Origin: Ruminococcus flavefaciens
GTDB lineage: Bacteria; Bacillota; Clostridia; Oscillospirales; Ruminococcaceae
Direction: 5' to 3'
Length of the DNA: 5,385 nt
Assembly (NCBI GenBank): GCA_004554385.1
Contig: SFMO01000092.1
Coordinates: forward strand, 1 to 5,385
Position 1 is the first letter of the stretch. Each line of letters opens with the position of its first letter. Positions 1 to 5,385 of the stretch are shown here, one piece after another. The notes below the pieces were generated by a model. It was not told the DNA's origin. It made no database searches and saw only the letters and a list, made by a program, of their open reading frames with translations. A program made the translations under genes and the position numbers.

Positions 1-632
1 TCACGCATTTCTCCTACGAGGATTACATCAGGGTCCTCACGAAGAGCAGCTCTGAGTGCGAGAGCGAATGACGGAACGTCGTCGCCGATCTCTCTCTGGT
101 TTACCATACATCTCTTATGATCGTGAACGTACTCGATAGGGTCCTCAACTGTGATTACGTGAGCGCTTCTGTTAAGGTTAACGAAGTCGATCATAGCAGC
201 GAGAGTTGTAGACTTACCTGAACCGGTAGGACCTGTTACGAGAACCAGTCCACGGGGACGCATAGCGAAGTCTGCGAGTATCGGAGGAAGTCCGAGATCC
301 TCAAGTGTAGGGATATCGTTTCTCAGAAGTCGGATAGCGATAGCGGGCTTACCCTTCTGGAAATATACGTTTACACGGTGACGGTAGCCGCTTCTTGTTG
401 TGAACGAGAAGTCGGTATCCTTATGATTGTTGATGCTTGTCTGCTGAGCGTCATTTGTCATCTGATGAACGATGTTGAGTATTTCCTCCTCGTCCATTTC
501 AGGGTACTGTGAACGCATGGTTCTGAGTGTACCGTTGAGACGTACAACAGGAGCGATCCTGTCTGTGAAGTGAAGGTCAGAACAGCCGAGGAGTCTTACC
601 TCGTCAAGTATTCTATGAATTTCTATTGCCAT
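1..632 (-). CDS. pilT: Type IV pilus retraction ATPase PilT (3' end cut by window)
   Basis: This gene encodes a cytoplasmic hexameric ATPase of the PilT/GspE secretion family, which powers pilus disassembly, retraction and twitching. My translation begins MAIEIHRILDEVRLLGCSDL. The N-terminal part has the PilT-style 'SDLHFT' and 'RLNGTLR' motifs. Residues 134-141 are the Walker A motif GPTGSGKS, 161-167 the Asp box TVEDPIE, and about 200-210 the Walker B motif DPDVILVGEMR, where the window ends. About 210 residues are visible; the family usually has about 350, so the His box and C-terminal 'AIRNLIRE'-like region lie outside. The start is set by an AGGGAGGA ribosome binding site at 641-648, 8 nt before the ATG. 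The gene begins 24 nt after the pilB stop, so the two are probably co-transcribed. There is no long MshEN N-terminal domain and no Cys cluster before the ATPase core, which favours PilT over a second PilB. A PilU-like paralogue cannot be excluded without the C-terminus. Confidence 0.93.
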   Translation of the reverse strand, partial: MAIEIHRILDEVRLLGCSDLHFTDRIAPVVRLNGTLRTMRSQYPEMDEEEILNIVHQMTNDAQQTSINNHKDTDFSFTTRSGYRHRVNVYFQKGKPAIAIRLLRNDIPTLEDLGLPPILADFAMRPRGLVLVTGPTGSGKSTTLAAMIDFVNLNRSAHVITVEDPIEYVHDHKRCMVNQREIGDDVPSFALALRAALREDPDVILVGEMR

Positions 633-656
633 TATAATTATCCTCCCTGCAAGCCA

Positions 657-2339
657 TTATATTGTATATGTGGTTCTTACAAGCTCATCGATAGATGTTT
701 CGCCTGCCTGTACAAGCTCGGAAGCGTTGTCACGGAGAAGCTTTGTACCGTTCTCCTTGGCAGCCTTCTCGATCTCTTCCTTAGTACCGCCTGCAGCGAT
801 GATAGAAGATACCTTTGTTGTACAGTGAATGATCTCGTGGATAGCAGTTCTTCCTCTGTATCCTGTATTATTGCAAGCAGGGCATCCGCCTGGCTCAAAG
901 ATCTGGATAGAGTGGTCGATACCAATAAGTTCATTCTCCTCAGGAGTTGTCATTCTTGGCTTCTTGCACTGTGGGCACAGAACCTTAAGGAGTCGCTGTG
1001 CGATAACGCCGATGATTGAAGTAGCAACCATGTAAGGAGCAACACCCATATCAATAAGACGTACAACTGTTGAAGCAGCATCGTTGGTATGGAGGGTCGA
1101 AAGAACAAGGTGTCCTGTGATAGCGGCACGGATACCGATATCGGCTGTTTCGGTATCACGCATCTCACCGATCATAACTACGTCAGGGTCCTGACGGAGG
1201 ATAGAACGAAGAGCAGCTGCAAAGGTCATGCCGGCCTTCTGGTTAACCTGACACTGGTTGATACCGTCGATAGCCTTTTCGACAGGATCCTCAACGGTTA
1301 CGACGTTTACGTTTGGCTTAGCGATCTCACCGAGAGCCGCATAAAGAGTTGTTGTTTTACCTGAACCGGTAGGTCCTGTTACGAGGATAACGCCGTGAGG
1401 AACTCTCAGCATTGACTCGAACAGCTGGTAGTTATAATCAGACATACCCAGATCGGTGATCTTACGAAGAGCGATCTGACCTGTTGAAAGAATTCGGATA
1501 ACGATCTTTTCACCGTGTACCATAGGAAGTGAGGATACACGGACATCAAGAGTTGTTCCGTCAACGACCTGTGTGAAACGGCCGTCCTGAGGGATTCTCT
1601 TCTCAGCAATGTTCATTCCGCTGATGAGCTTGAAACGTGTAGTAAGCGCGCTGTGAACTGCACTTGAGATATTCATGAGTTCAACGAGGTCGCCGTTTAC
1701 ACGGATACGGATTCTTGTATACTTATCGAAAGGCTCGATATGAATATCGGTAGCGTCTGCTCTGTAGGAGTTCTCAACAATAGTAGTTGCGAGCTTAACG
1801 ATAGGAGCGCTCTCAACTCTGTCCTTGGACTCAAGGTCAGCCTCTGACATTTCGCCGAGGTCGCCGCCCATTCCGGCAACACCCTCAAGAACGCTGTCAA
1901 CGTTCTGCATTGAGTAGCACTTACCGATAGCCTTATTGATAGCAGATGTTGTAGCAAGAACAGGAACGGTGTCCATACCTGTAGAAACCTTGATGTCTTC
2001 AAGTACGATGAAGTTTACAGGATCATTCGTTGCAACTGAAAGACGCTTACCTTGTACATTGATAGCGATAACGGTATGCTTTCTTGCCAGAGCCTCGGGA
2101 ACCATCTGAACTGCATCTGTGTTGATCTCGATATTGTCAAGGTCAACGTACTGTACTCTCAGATTTCCTGCCAGTGCCTTTGCGAAATTGACTTCAGACA
2201 TAAAGCCGAGTTCAACAACTACGTCGCCGAACTTCTTTGCGCCGTTTGACGCTTTCTGAGCGTCAAGAACCTGCTGAAGCTGTTCGCTTGTGATCAGCCC
2301 TTGATTGACTAAGTAGTCACCAATTCTCTCGTTTCTCAT
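657..2339 (-). CDS. pilB: Type IV pilus assembly ATPase PilB
   Basis: This is the extension motor of the pilus, a cytoplasmic GspE/PilB-family ATPase that drives pilin polymerisation through the PilC platform. It has 560 residues, normal for PilB. Residues 1 to about 150 form an MshEN-type N-terminal domain (IGDYLVNQGLITSEQL, then a 'KKFGDVVVELGFMSE' repeat half). The ATPase core follows: Walker A GPTGSGKT at 322-329, Asp box VTVEDPVE near 347-354, Walker B DPDVVMIGEMRD at 384-395, and His box TGHLVLSTLHTND at 408-420. A zinc-binding tetracysteine follows (C455, C458, C486, C489), typical of GspE/PilB and absent from PilT. The start chosen is the ATG at 2339, which has GGAGG 6 nt upstream; an in-frame ATG 15 codons earlier has no ribosome binding site. 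It is the first gene of a leftward unit with pilT and is transcribed divergently from pilD. Confidence 0.96.
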   Translation of the reverse strand: MRNERIGDYLVNQGLITSEQLQQVLDAQKASNGAKKFGDVVVELGFMSEVNFAKALAGNLRVQYVDLDNIEINTDAVQMVPEALARKHTVIAINVQGKRLSVATNDPVNFIVLEDIKVSTGMDTVPVLATTSAINKAIGKCYSMQNVDSVLEGVAGMGGDLGEMSEADLESKDRVESAPIVKLATTIVENSYRADATDIHIEPFDKYTRIRIRVNGDLVELMNISSAVHSALTTRFKLISGMNIAEKRIPQDGRFTQVVDGTTLDVRVSSLPMVHGEKIVIRILSTGQIALRKITDLGMSDYNYQLFESMLRVPHGVILVTGPTGSGKTTTLYAALGEIAKPNVNVVTVEDPVEKAIDGINQCQVNQKAGMTFAAALRSILRQDPDVVMIGEMRDTETADIGIRAAITGHLVLSTLHTNDAASTVVRLIDMGVAPYMVATSIIGVIAQRLLKVLCPQCKKPRMTTPEENELIGIDHSIQIFEPGGCPACNNTGYRGRTAIHEIIHCTTKVSSIIAAGGTKEEIEKAAKENGTKLLRDNASELVQAGETSIDELVRTTYTI

Positions 2340-2345
2340 AAAAAA

Positions 2346-2350
2346 CCTCC
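2346..2350 (-). promoter_or_regulatory. Ribosome binding site that fixes the pilB start
   Basis: The minus strand reads GGAGG here, followed by six T/A bases and the ATG at 2339. The longer reading frame could start at 2384, but the bases before that ATG (CTAACTGT) show no Shine-Dalgarno match. The extra N-terminal residues (MTDTVRYSENKRRFF) also do not resemble the start of an MshEN domain. The shorter 560-residue protein is therefore the better call. Confidence 0.85.
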
Positions 2351-2361
2351 GCTTATTTTCT

Positions 2362-2397
2362 GAATACCTTACTGTATCCGTCATACAGTTAGTATTC
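2362..2397. repeat. Two-part inverted repeat in the pilB leader
   Basis: An inner perfect 7-bp inverted repeat, ACTGTAT (2371-2377) and ATACAGT (2383-2389), has a 5-nt spacer. It is flanked by an outer perfect 6-bp pair, GAATAC (2362-2367) and GTATTC (2392-2397). The outer arms are separated from the inner ones by 3 nt on one side and 2 nt on the other. The dyad sits between the proposed pilB -10 box and the pilB ribosome binding site, overlapping the -10. It could be a repressor operator or a small hairpin at the 5' end of the mRNA. The symmetry is seen directly; the function is inferred. Confidence 0.6.
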
Positions 2398-2422
2398 TAA
2401 AATTTTACTTGAATTTTCCATA
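2394..2422 (-). promoter_or_regulatory. Candidate pilB-pilT promoter
   Basis: On the minus strand, TAGAAT (2394-2399) is a good -10 match to TATAAT. The region about 17 nt upstream (TATGGA, 2417-2422) is a poor -35, so the promoter may be weak or need an activator. Transcription would begin near 2387, inside the inverted repeat, giving a leader of about 48 nt. It would lie back to back with the pilD promoter and partly overlap its -35 region. Confidence 0.35.
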
Positions 2423-2436
2423 AATTATGTTATAAT
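2409..2436 (+). promoter_or_regulatory. Extended -10 promoter for pilD
   Basis: TTGAAT (2409-2414, four of six matches to TTGACA) is followed by a 16-nt spacer and a perfect TATAAT (2431-2436). A TG dinucleotide one base before the -10 makes it an extended -10 element of the sigma-A/sigma-70 type. The surroundings are strongly AT-rich. The predicted start is near 2443, leaving a leader of about 35 nt before pilD. The leader carries AAGGAGG at 2462-2468, 9 nt before the ATG. Confidence 0.75.
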
Positions 2437-2477
2437 AATATTATGTACATTAATATTTATGAAGGAGGGGTAAAATC

Positions 2478-3350
2478 ATGTTCGGATTTGAAGATATGCT
2501 CCACAGTGAATTTACCGAGCTGCCATTCAAGATCATGTTTTACGTCATTATTTTCCTATTCGGCATCTGCATAGGAAGCTTCCTGAACGTTGTCATCCTG
2601 AGACTCCCCAGAGGCGAATCTGTTATTGGTCTCAAGCGTACCAAGGAAGACAAGGAAAAAGCTTCTCACTGCATGACCTGCGGCGCAAAGATCAGACCAA
2701 TTGATCTGATACCTGTTTTCAGCTGGCTCATGCTGAGAGGAAAATGTCACAACTGCGGTGCAAAGATCTCACCGCGCTATCCAATAGTGGAATCCCTTAA
2801 CGGTCTCCTCTATGTTCTGACGTTTTTTGTTCTGGATATCAATGTTAAATCCATAATAACCTGCGTTCTGATGACATTTCTTATTATGATCGCCTTTATT
2901 GACTGGGACACCAAGGAAATATACATCGGCATGGTTGCCATAATACTTCTTCTTGCTTTCCCTCTTGCTTATTTCTACTCCCGCGAACACGGTGACGTTA
3001 CACTTAAAAGCCGTATAATCGGCATGTTCATTATAAGCGTTCCGTTCTTTCTTATCGGAGAGATCAGCCGTCCGATCATCAAAAAGAAATTCGGTGAGGA
3101 TTTCAGGGCTATCGAGCTTGGCGATACATATTTAATGTTCGCAGCCGGCGCCTTCCTCGGAACACAAGCTGTTATCGCTTCAACATTTATCGGAATTATC
3201 GCAGCTGCCTTTGGAGGACTTCTCGTAAAGGTAGTTACGAAGGATTCTAAGTTTGCCTTCGGTCCATTCCTTGCGATCGGAATTGCCGTTGGTTCTTTGT
3301 GGGGAAATCAGATAGCTCAGTGGTATCTCAACCTGCTGGCTACTGAATAA
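2478..3350 (+). CDS. pilD: Prepilin peptidase / N-methyltransferase PilD (A24 family)
   Basis: This polytopic membrane aspartyl protease removes the short leader of type IV prepilins; family members with the N-terminal domain also methylate the new N-terminus. It has 290 residues, usual for the family. A first membrane segment (about 18-42) contains the hallmark 'GSFLNVVILRLP'. The cytoplasmic loop has two CXXC pairs (C65/C68 and C90/C93) and the conserved 'LIPVFSWLMLRGKC' and 'ISPRYPIVE' stretches of the N-terminal domain. Several hydrophobic segments follow. The likely catalytic aspartates are D142 in FIDWDTKEI and D216 in ELGDTYLM. The second motif is normally GxGD; here the first Gly is Glu. 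The C-terminal 'FGPFLAIG' motif is present. The start has a strong ribosome binding site (2462-2468). The gene has its own promoter and terminator, opposite in strand to the pilB and pilin units, so it appears to be a single-gene unit. Confidence 0.95.
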   Translation: MFGFEDMLHSEFTELPFKIMFYVIIFLFGICIGSFLNVVILRLPRGESVIGLKRTKEDKEKASHCMTCGAKIRPIDLIPVFSWLMLRGKCHNCGAKISPRYPIVESLNGLLYVLTFFVLDINVKSIITCVLMTFLIMIAFIDWDTKEIYIGMVAIILLLAFPLAYFYSREHGDVTLKSRIIGMFIISVPFFLIGEISRPIIKKKFGEDFRAIELGDTYLMFAAGAFLGTQAVIASTFIGIIAAAFGGLLVKVVTKDSKFAFGPFLAIGIAVGSLWGNQIAQWYLNLLATE

Positions 3351-3360
3351 AAACAGTAAA

Positions 3361-3410
3361 AAATAAGTACAGGCAGCAGCATTGACTGCTGCCTGTTTTT
3401 TTACTTATTT
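3361..3410. terminator. Strong intrinsic terminator between pilD and the pilin operon, probably bidirectional
   Basis: A perfect 11-bp stem, ACAGGCAGCAG (3369-3379) with CTGCTGCCTGT (3386-3396), closes a 6-nt loop. It is followed by a T tract (3396-3402), starting 19 nt after the pilD stop. An outer perfect pair, AAATAAGT (3361-3368) and ACTTATTT (3403-3410), encloses it with the T tract bulged out. On the minus strand the same stem leads into TTATTTTTT (ending at 3358), so it could also stop the convergent pilin transcript, whose TAA is at 3409-3411. Termination of pilD is clear; termination of the minus strand is plausible but less canonical. Confidence 0.9.
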
Positions 3411-4371
3411 ATCTGAGTTCATCTGCGTAAGCGTATACAAAGTAAATATCGTTTGTGAAATCTACCTTTGTATTGAACGCATTCTTGAAACCAAGACCTG
3501 CTTCACCGCCGTCAGGGCCGGGTGATACAGTAGTCTGCTTTCTGAATGATGAGCCATCCTTGATTACTCTCGGCTCACCTGTATTTCCGTTTCTTGAATT
3601 GATGTTAGTCAGCATAATGTTAGCAACCTGAAGAGCTACAGGAGACTTAAAAGCTCTGTATGTAACTCCGGATGCATTTGTTACATCAATATATCCGTTT
3701 GATGACGCATCTTTATCAAGAATGATCGATACAGACAGACTTGTTGAATCGATGCCGTTATTTGCATCATCTACATCAGCCTTGATAGCCTTGTAAACAT
3801 CATCTGAATCTGCGCTTGACGGTGTTGGAACCGTTATAAGCTTTGAAGAGCCAAGGGTATAGCTGTAGCTATATTTTGCTTCCCCTGCGAAATATGTATT
3901 GTTGAGCACAGGTCTTTCTGCTGATGTTTCCGTAAGATTATTTCCATCAAAGGAATATTCGGTAAGTGTTATCTGTCCTGCAGGGATCGCTCCGTCTGCA
4001 TCATTCAAAAGACGCATGATGTAGATCTTGCCCTTGATCGGTCTTGATGTTACACCATCATCTGATACGACAACTTTGTCATAATGCTTTGCTCTGAAAT
4101 CCTCAGCGAGGGCCTTTTTATCGCTTGCATATGTTGTTCCGAGCATATCCTCCGTATAGACATACAGACTGTCGGAATATTCAAGTGCACCCTGAATGTA
4201 CTCCTGAATATTATGCGAATACGAATATGTCCTTTCAGCGAGTGCTGTATTCTTATACATCCTTGATACAGGTGTGGTCAATGCCAGAGCACCAGCCATA
4301 AGAACAGAGAATATTGCCATAACAACCACAAGCTCTACGAGAGTAAAGCCCTTAAGTTTTGATTTTTCCAT
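3409..4371 (-). CDS. Type IV pilin-like protein (large, minor-pilin type)
   Basis: The 320-residue protein begins MEKSKLKGFTLVELVVVMAI. This is a class III signal of type IV prepilins: a short basic leader, the PilD cleavage site KG^FTLVE after G8, Glu at position 5 of the mature protein (E13), then a hydrophobic helix to about residue 32 that would anchor in the membrane and pack in the fibre core. The rest is a predicted exported globular domain with no Cys and many Ser/Thr/Asp/Tyr residues. It is longer than a typical major pilin (about 150-170), and 'SRMYKNTALAERTYSYSHNIQEYI' after the helix recalls PulJ/PilW-like minor pilins, but I cannot assign a family. The start has GGAGG at 4379-4383, 7 nt upstream. 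It lies 15 nt after the preceding pilin gene and is the last gene before the shared terminator. It could serve in initiation or at the tip, or in substrate adhesion; the latter is speculative. Confidence 0.88.
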   Translation of the reverse strand: MEKSKLKGFTLVELVVVMAIFSVLMAGALALTTPVSRMYKNTALAERTYSYSHNIQEYIQGALEYSDSLYVYTEDMLGTTYASDKKALAEDFRAKHYDKVVVSDDGVTSRPIKGKIYIMRLLNDADGAIPAGQITLTEYSFDGNNLTETSAERPVLNNTYFAGEAKYSYSYTLGSSKLITVPTPSSADSDDVYKAIKADVDDANNGIDSTSLSVSIILDKDASSNGYIDVTNASGVTYRAFKSPVALQVANIMLTNINSRNGNTGEPRVIKDGSSFRKQTTVSPGPDGGEAGLGFKNAFNTKVDFTNDIYFVYAYADELR

Positions 4372-4386
4372 ATGGCCACCTCCCGA

Positions 4387-4845
4387 TTACGTTGTTGTTG
4401 TAGCAGCTGTTGTAGTAGTAGCTGTTGTAGTAGTTGTAGGAGCAGTGGTCTCATAGATTACAAACTGAAGATTAAGTCCGCCGTTCGCTTTCTTCTGCAT
4501 TGCAGCCTTATCAGCTGCATTCATGCTGTTTGTGATAATATCCTCAGTATTGTACTTCTGACCGTCGAGAGCGACAGTAGCGCCCTCGACGTCAAACTCA
4601 ACCTTGATATTCTCAGGTGTAAGAGTTCCCTGAGTATTATCCTTCTTAACATAATTGATCTTGTGGTTAGCTGCATACGGAGACTCATTTGACACCTTTG
4701 TTTTAAGAACGTTTGTCGCTCTGTTTGTAGCATCGATATGTGTACCCACAAGTATGAGCAGACCGCCCATGATAGCAAAAATAGCTATCGAAATGATCAT
4801 TTCAACAAGAGTCATGCCCTTAAGTTTCTTTTTGCTTTTTTTCAT
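4387..4845 (-). CDS. Type IV pilin-like protein with Thr-rich C-terminal tail
   Basis: The 152-residue prepilin begins MKKSKKKLKGMTLVEMIISI. The leader is highly basic, PilD would cut after G10 (KG^MTLVE), mature Glu5 is E15, and the hydrophobic helix runs to about residue 34. Met as first mature residue is less usual than Phe but known among prepilin-like proteins. A small domain of about 95 residues without Cys follows. The last 20 residues (133-152) are 15 Thr, 4 Ala and 1 Pro, a low-complexity exported tail. Its size is that of a major pilin or small pseudopilin; which it is cannot be told here. The start at 4845 is chosen over an in-frame ATG 15 codons earlier (4890), because AAGGAGG lies 8 nt before it and the longer form would overlap the previous gene and spoil the prepilin leader. 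It lies 14 nt after the upstream gene and 15 nt before the 320-aa pilin gene, so all three are likely one transcript. Confidence 0.9.
   Translation of the reverse strand: MKKSKKKLKGMTLVEMIISIAIFAIMGGLLILVGTHIDATNRATNVLKTKVSNESPYAANHKINYVKKDNTQGTLTPENIKVEFDVEGATVALDGQKYNTEDIITNSMNAADKAAMQKKANGGLNLQFVIYETTAPTTTTTATTTTAATTTT
4405..4434 (-). repeat. Perfect 15-bp in-frame tandem repeat in pilin tail
   Basis: Two perfect adjoining copies of a 15-bp unit (plus strand AGCTGTTGTAGTAGT, at 4405-4419 and 4420-4434) encode two Thr-Thr-Thr-Thr-Ala blocks of the pilin tail. Flanking bases (4390-4404 and 4435-4449) are further imperfect Thr/Ala triplets built on GTT/TGT. Because the unit is a multiple of three, gain or loss of copies would change tail length without a frameshift. 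Confidence 0.9.
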
Positions 4846-4853
4846 AGAACACG

Positions 4854-4860
4854 CCTCCTT
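4854..4860 (-). promoter_or_regulatory. Ribosome binding site that fixes the Thr-tail pilin start
   Basis: The minus strand reads AAGGAGG, 8 nt before the ATG at 4845, and overlaps the last base of the upstream gene's TAA stop. This supports the 152-residue product and suggests tightly linked translation of the two genes. Confidence 0.85.
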
Positions 4861-5385
4861 TATGTTGCTGAATAGAACTCGAAGAACCACTGATCACCAG
4901 TAGGATCAGCTACGGTAATTGTCTGAGCACCGTTGCCTGTACCGTTACCTGAATTATTCTGACCAGTTTCTGTGTAGAAAAGACCAAAGTTATTCTGGGT
5001 CTCCTTAACATCTCTGAAAAGAGCATTTCCTATGATAACAGGTTTTCCTCCTGTCTGATCCTGCCAACGCACCTGTCCGTTACCTCTCAGAGACCAGTCT
5101 TCACCATATTCATCAGTATACTTTACCTGATATTTGCCCTTTTCTGAGCTTTGGAAATCAGTGTAAGGACACTTGAATGTACCGGTTAAAGTAAAGTAGT
5201 TATTGAGCTTGATCGATGAATCAGTTTCACCATAGAATTCCATGCCGAAATCAGTGTTTATACGTGGATTTGCAGCCATATTGATCTCTAATGGCTCATT
5301 GTCCTTGATCTTCTTATTGATGATACCACCTTCGCCTGATGCTTCAAATTTTCCTCTTATAAGGAACTGAACCTTTCCGCATTCA
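4860..5385 (-). CDS. Unrecognised protein upstream of pilins (5' end cut by window)
   Basis: The frame is open from the right edge to a TAA at 4860-4862, giving 174 visible residues. I do not treat the ATG at 5279 as the start: no ribosome binding site precedes it and the frame continues upstream to the edge (ECGKVQFLIRGKFEA and on). The sequence is rich in Gly, Asn, Thr, Tyr and Phe, with alternating polar and hydrophobic residues as in beta-rich exported domains. It holds two visible Cys, one at the edge and one in FKCPYTDF. A Gly/Asn/Thr linker (about visible residues 141-154) precedes a C-terminal segment ending DQWFFEFYSAT. No family is recognised. As the gene sits 14 nt before a prepilin gene, it may itself be a large minor pilin or a pilus-associated surface protein, with its N-terminus and any prepilin leader outside the window. 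That role is inferred from context only. Confidence 0.75.
   Translation of the reverse strand, partial: ECGKVQFLIRGKFEASGEGGIINKKIKDNEPLEINMAANPRINTDFGMEFYGETDSSIKLNNYFTLTGTFKCPYTDFQSSEKGKYQVKYTDEYGEDWSLRGNGQVRWQDQTGGKPVIIGNALFRDVKETQNNFGLFYTETGQNNSGNGTGNGAQTITVADPTGDQWFFEFYSAT

Noticed and set aside
205..245. Stretch nearly identical to 1350-1390, possible DNA repeat
   Set aside because: Both code for the Walker A region (VTGPTGSGK) of paralogous ATPases; the similarity is explained by protein conservation and shared codon use, not by a mobile or regulatory repeat.
570..1019. Plus-strand open frame of 149 codons opposite the pilT start and pilB end
   Set aside because: It lies antisense to two well-supported ATPase genes, is Cys/Ser/Leu-rich as expected for a shadow frame, and has no ribosome binding site or recognisable motif.
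2340..2384. Longer pilB form starting at the ATG at 2384
   Set aside because: No ribosome binding site precedes that ATG, it lies inside the inverted repeat, and the added residues do not fit the family; the ATG at 2339 has GGAGG at good spacing.
4390..4449. CRISPR-like or regulatory short repeat array
   Set aside because: The repeats are 15-bp in-frame coding triplets without unique spacers; they encode the pilin's Thr/Ala tail.
4372..4692. Plus-strand Cys/Ser-rich open frame opposite the Thr-tail pilin
   Set aside because: Its Cys/Ser run is simply the reverse strand of the Thr/Ala triplet repeat; the prepilin frame on the minus strand explains the DNA fully.
4860..5279. Complete 139-residue gene starting at the ATG at 5279
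   Set aside because: The frame stays open upstream to the window edge with similar composition and no Shine-Dalgarno sequence lies before this ATG, so it is an internal Met of a longer gene.

Overview
The window holds part of a type IV pilus (T4P) assembly locus, most likely from an anaerobic Firmicute. The coding style, strong AGGAGG-type ribosome binding sites, a sigma-A-like extended -10 promoter and the Thr-rich protein tail would suit Ruminococcus or a related Oscillospiraceae genus. That placement is an inference, because there is no rRNA or species marker here.

Layout. On the minus strand, positions 1-2339 carry a pilB-pilT pair: the assembly ATPase first, then the retraction ATPase 24 nt later, whose 3' end runs off the left edge. 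Positions 2340-2477 are an AT-rich divergent intergenic region. It holds a clear plus-strand promoter for pilD, a weaker candidate promoter for pilB, and a two-part inverted repeat at the likely pilB transcription start. Positions 2478-3350 (plus) encode the prepilin peptidase PilD. A strong hairpin terminator at 3361-3410 separates pilD from a convergent minus-strand run. That run comprises a large unrecognised protein (5' end beyond the right edge), a short pilin-like protein with a Thr-rich C-terminal tail, and a 320-aa pilin-like protein. The gaps are only 14-15 nt, so these three are probably one operon.

How the genes work together. PilD would cleave the two prepilins at their KG^(F/M)TLVE sites in the membrane. 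PilB would power subunit addition to the fibre and PilT its removal. The substrates (minor or major pilins) and the enzymes are therefore side by side, but in three transcription units. The platform protein PilC and the PilM/N/O alignment proteins are not in the window and may lie beyond its ends.

The machinery itself belongs to known families. The less ordinary points are the dyad at the pilB start region, a perfect 15-bp in-frame tandem repeat coding a (TTTTA)-type pilin tail, a departure from the usual GxGD motif in PilD, and the unrecognised protein at the right edge. I see no mobile element, CRISPR array, tRNA or rRNA.
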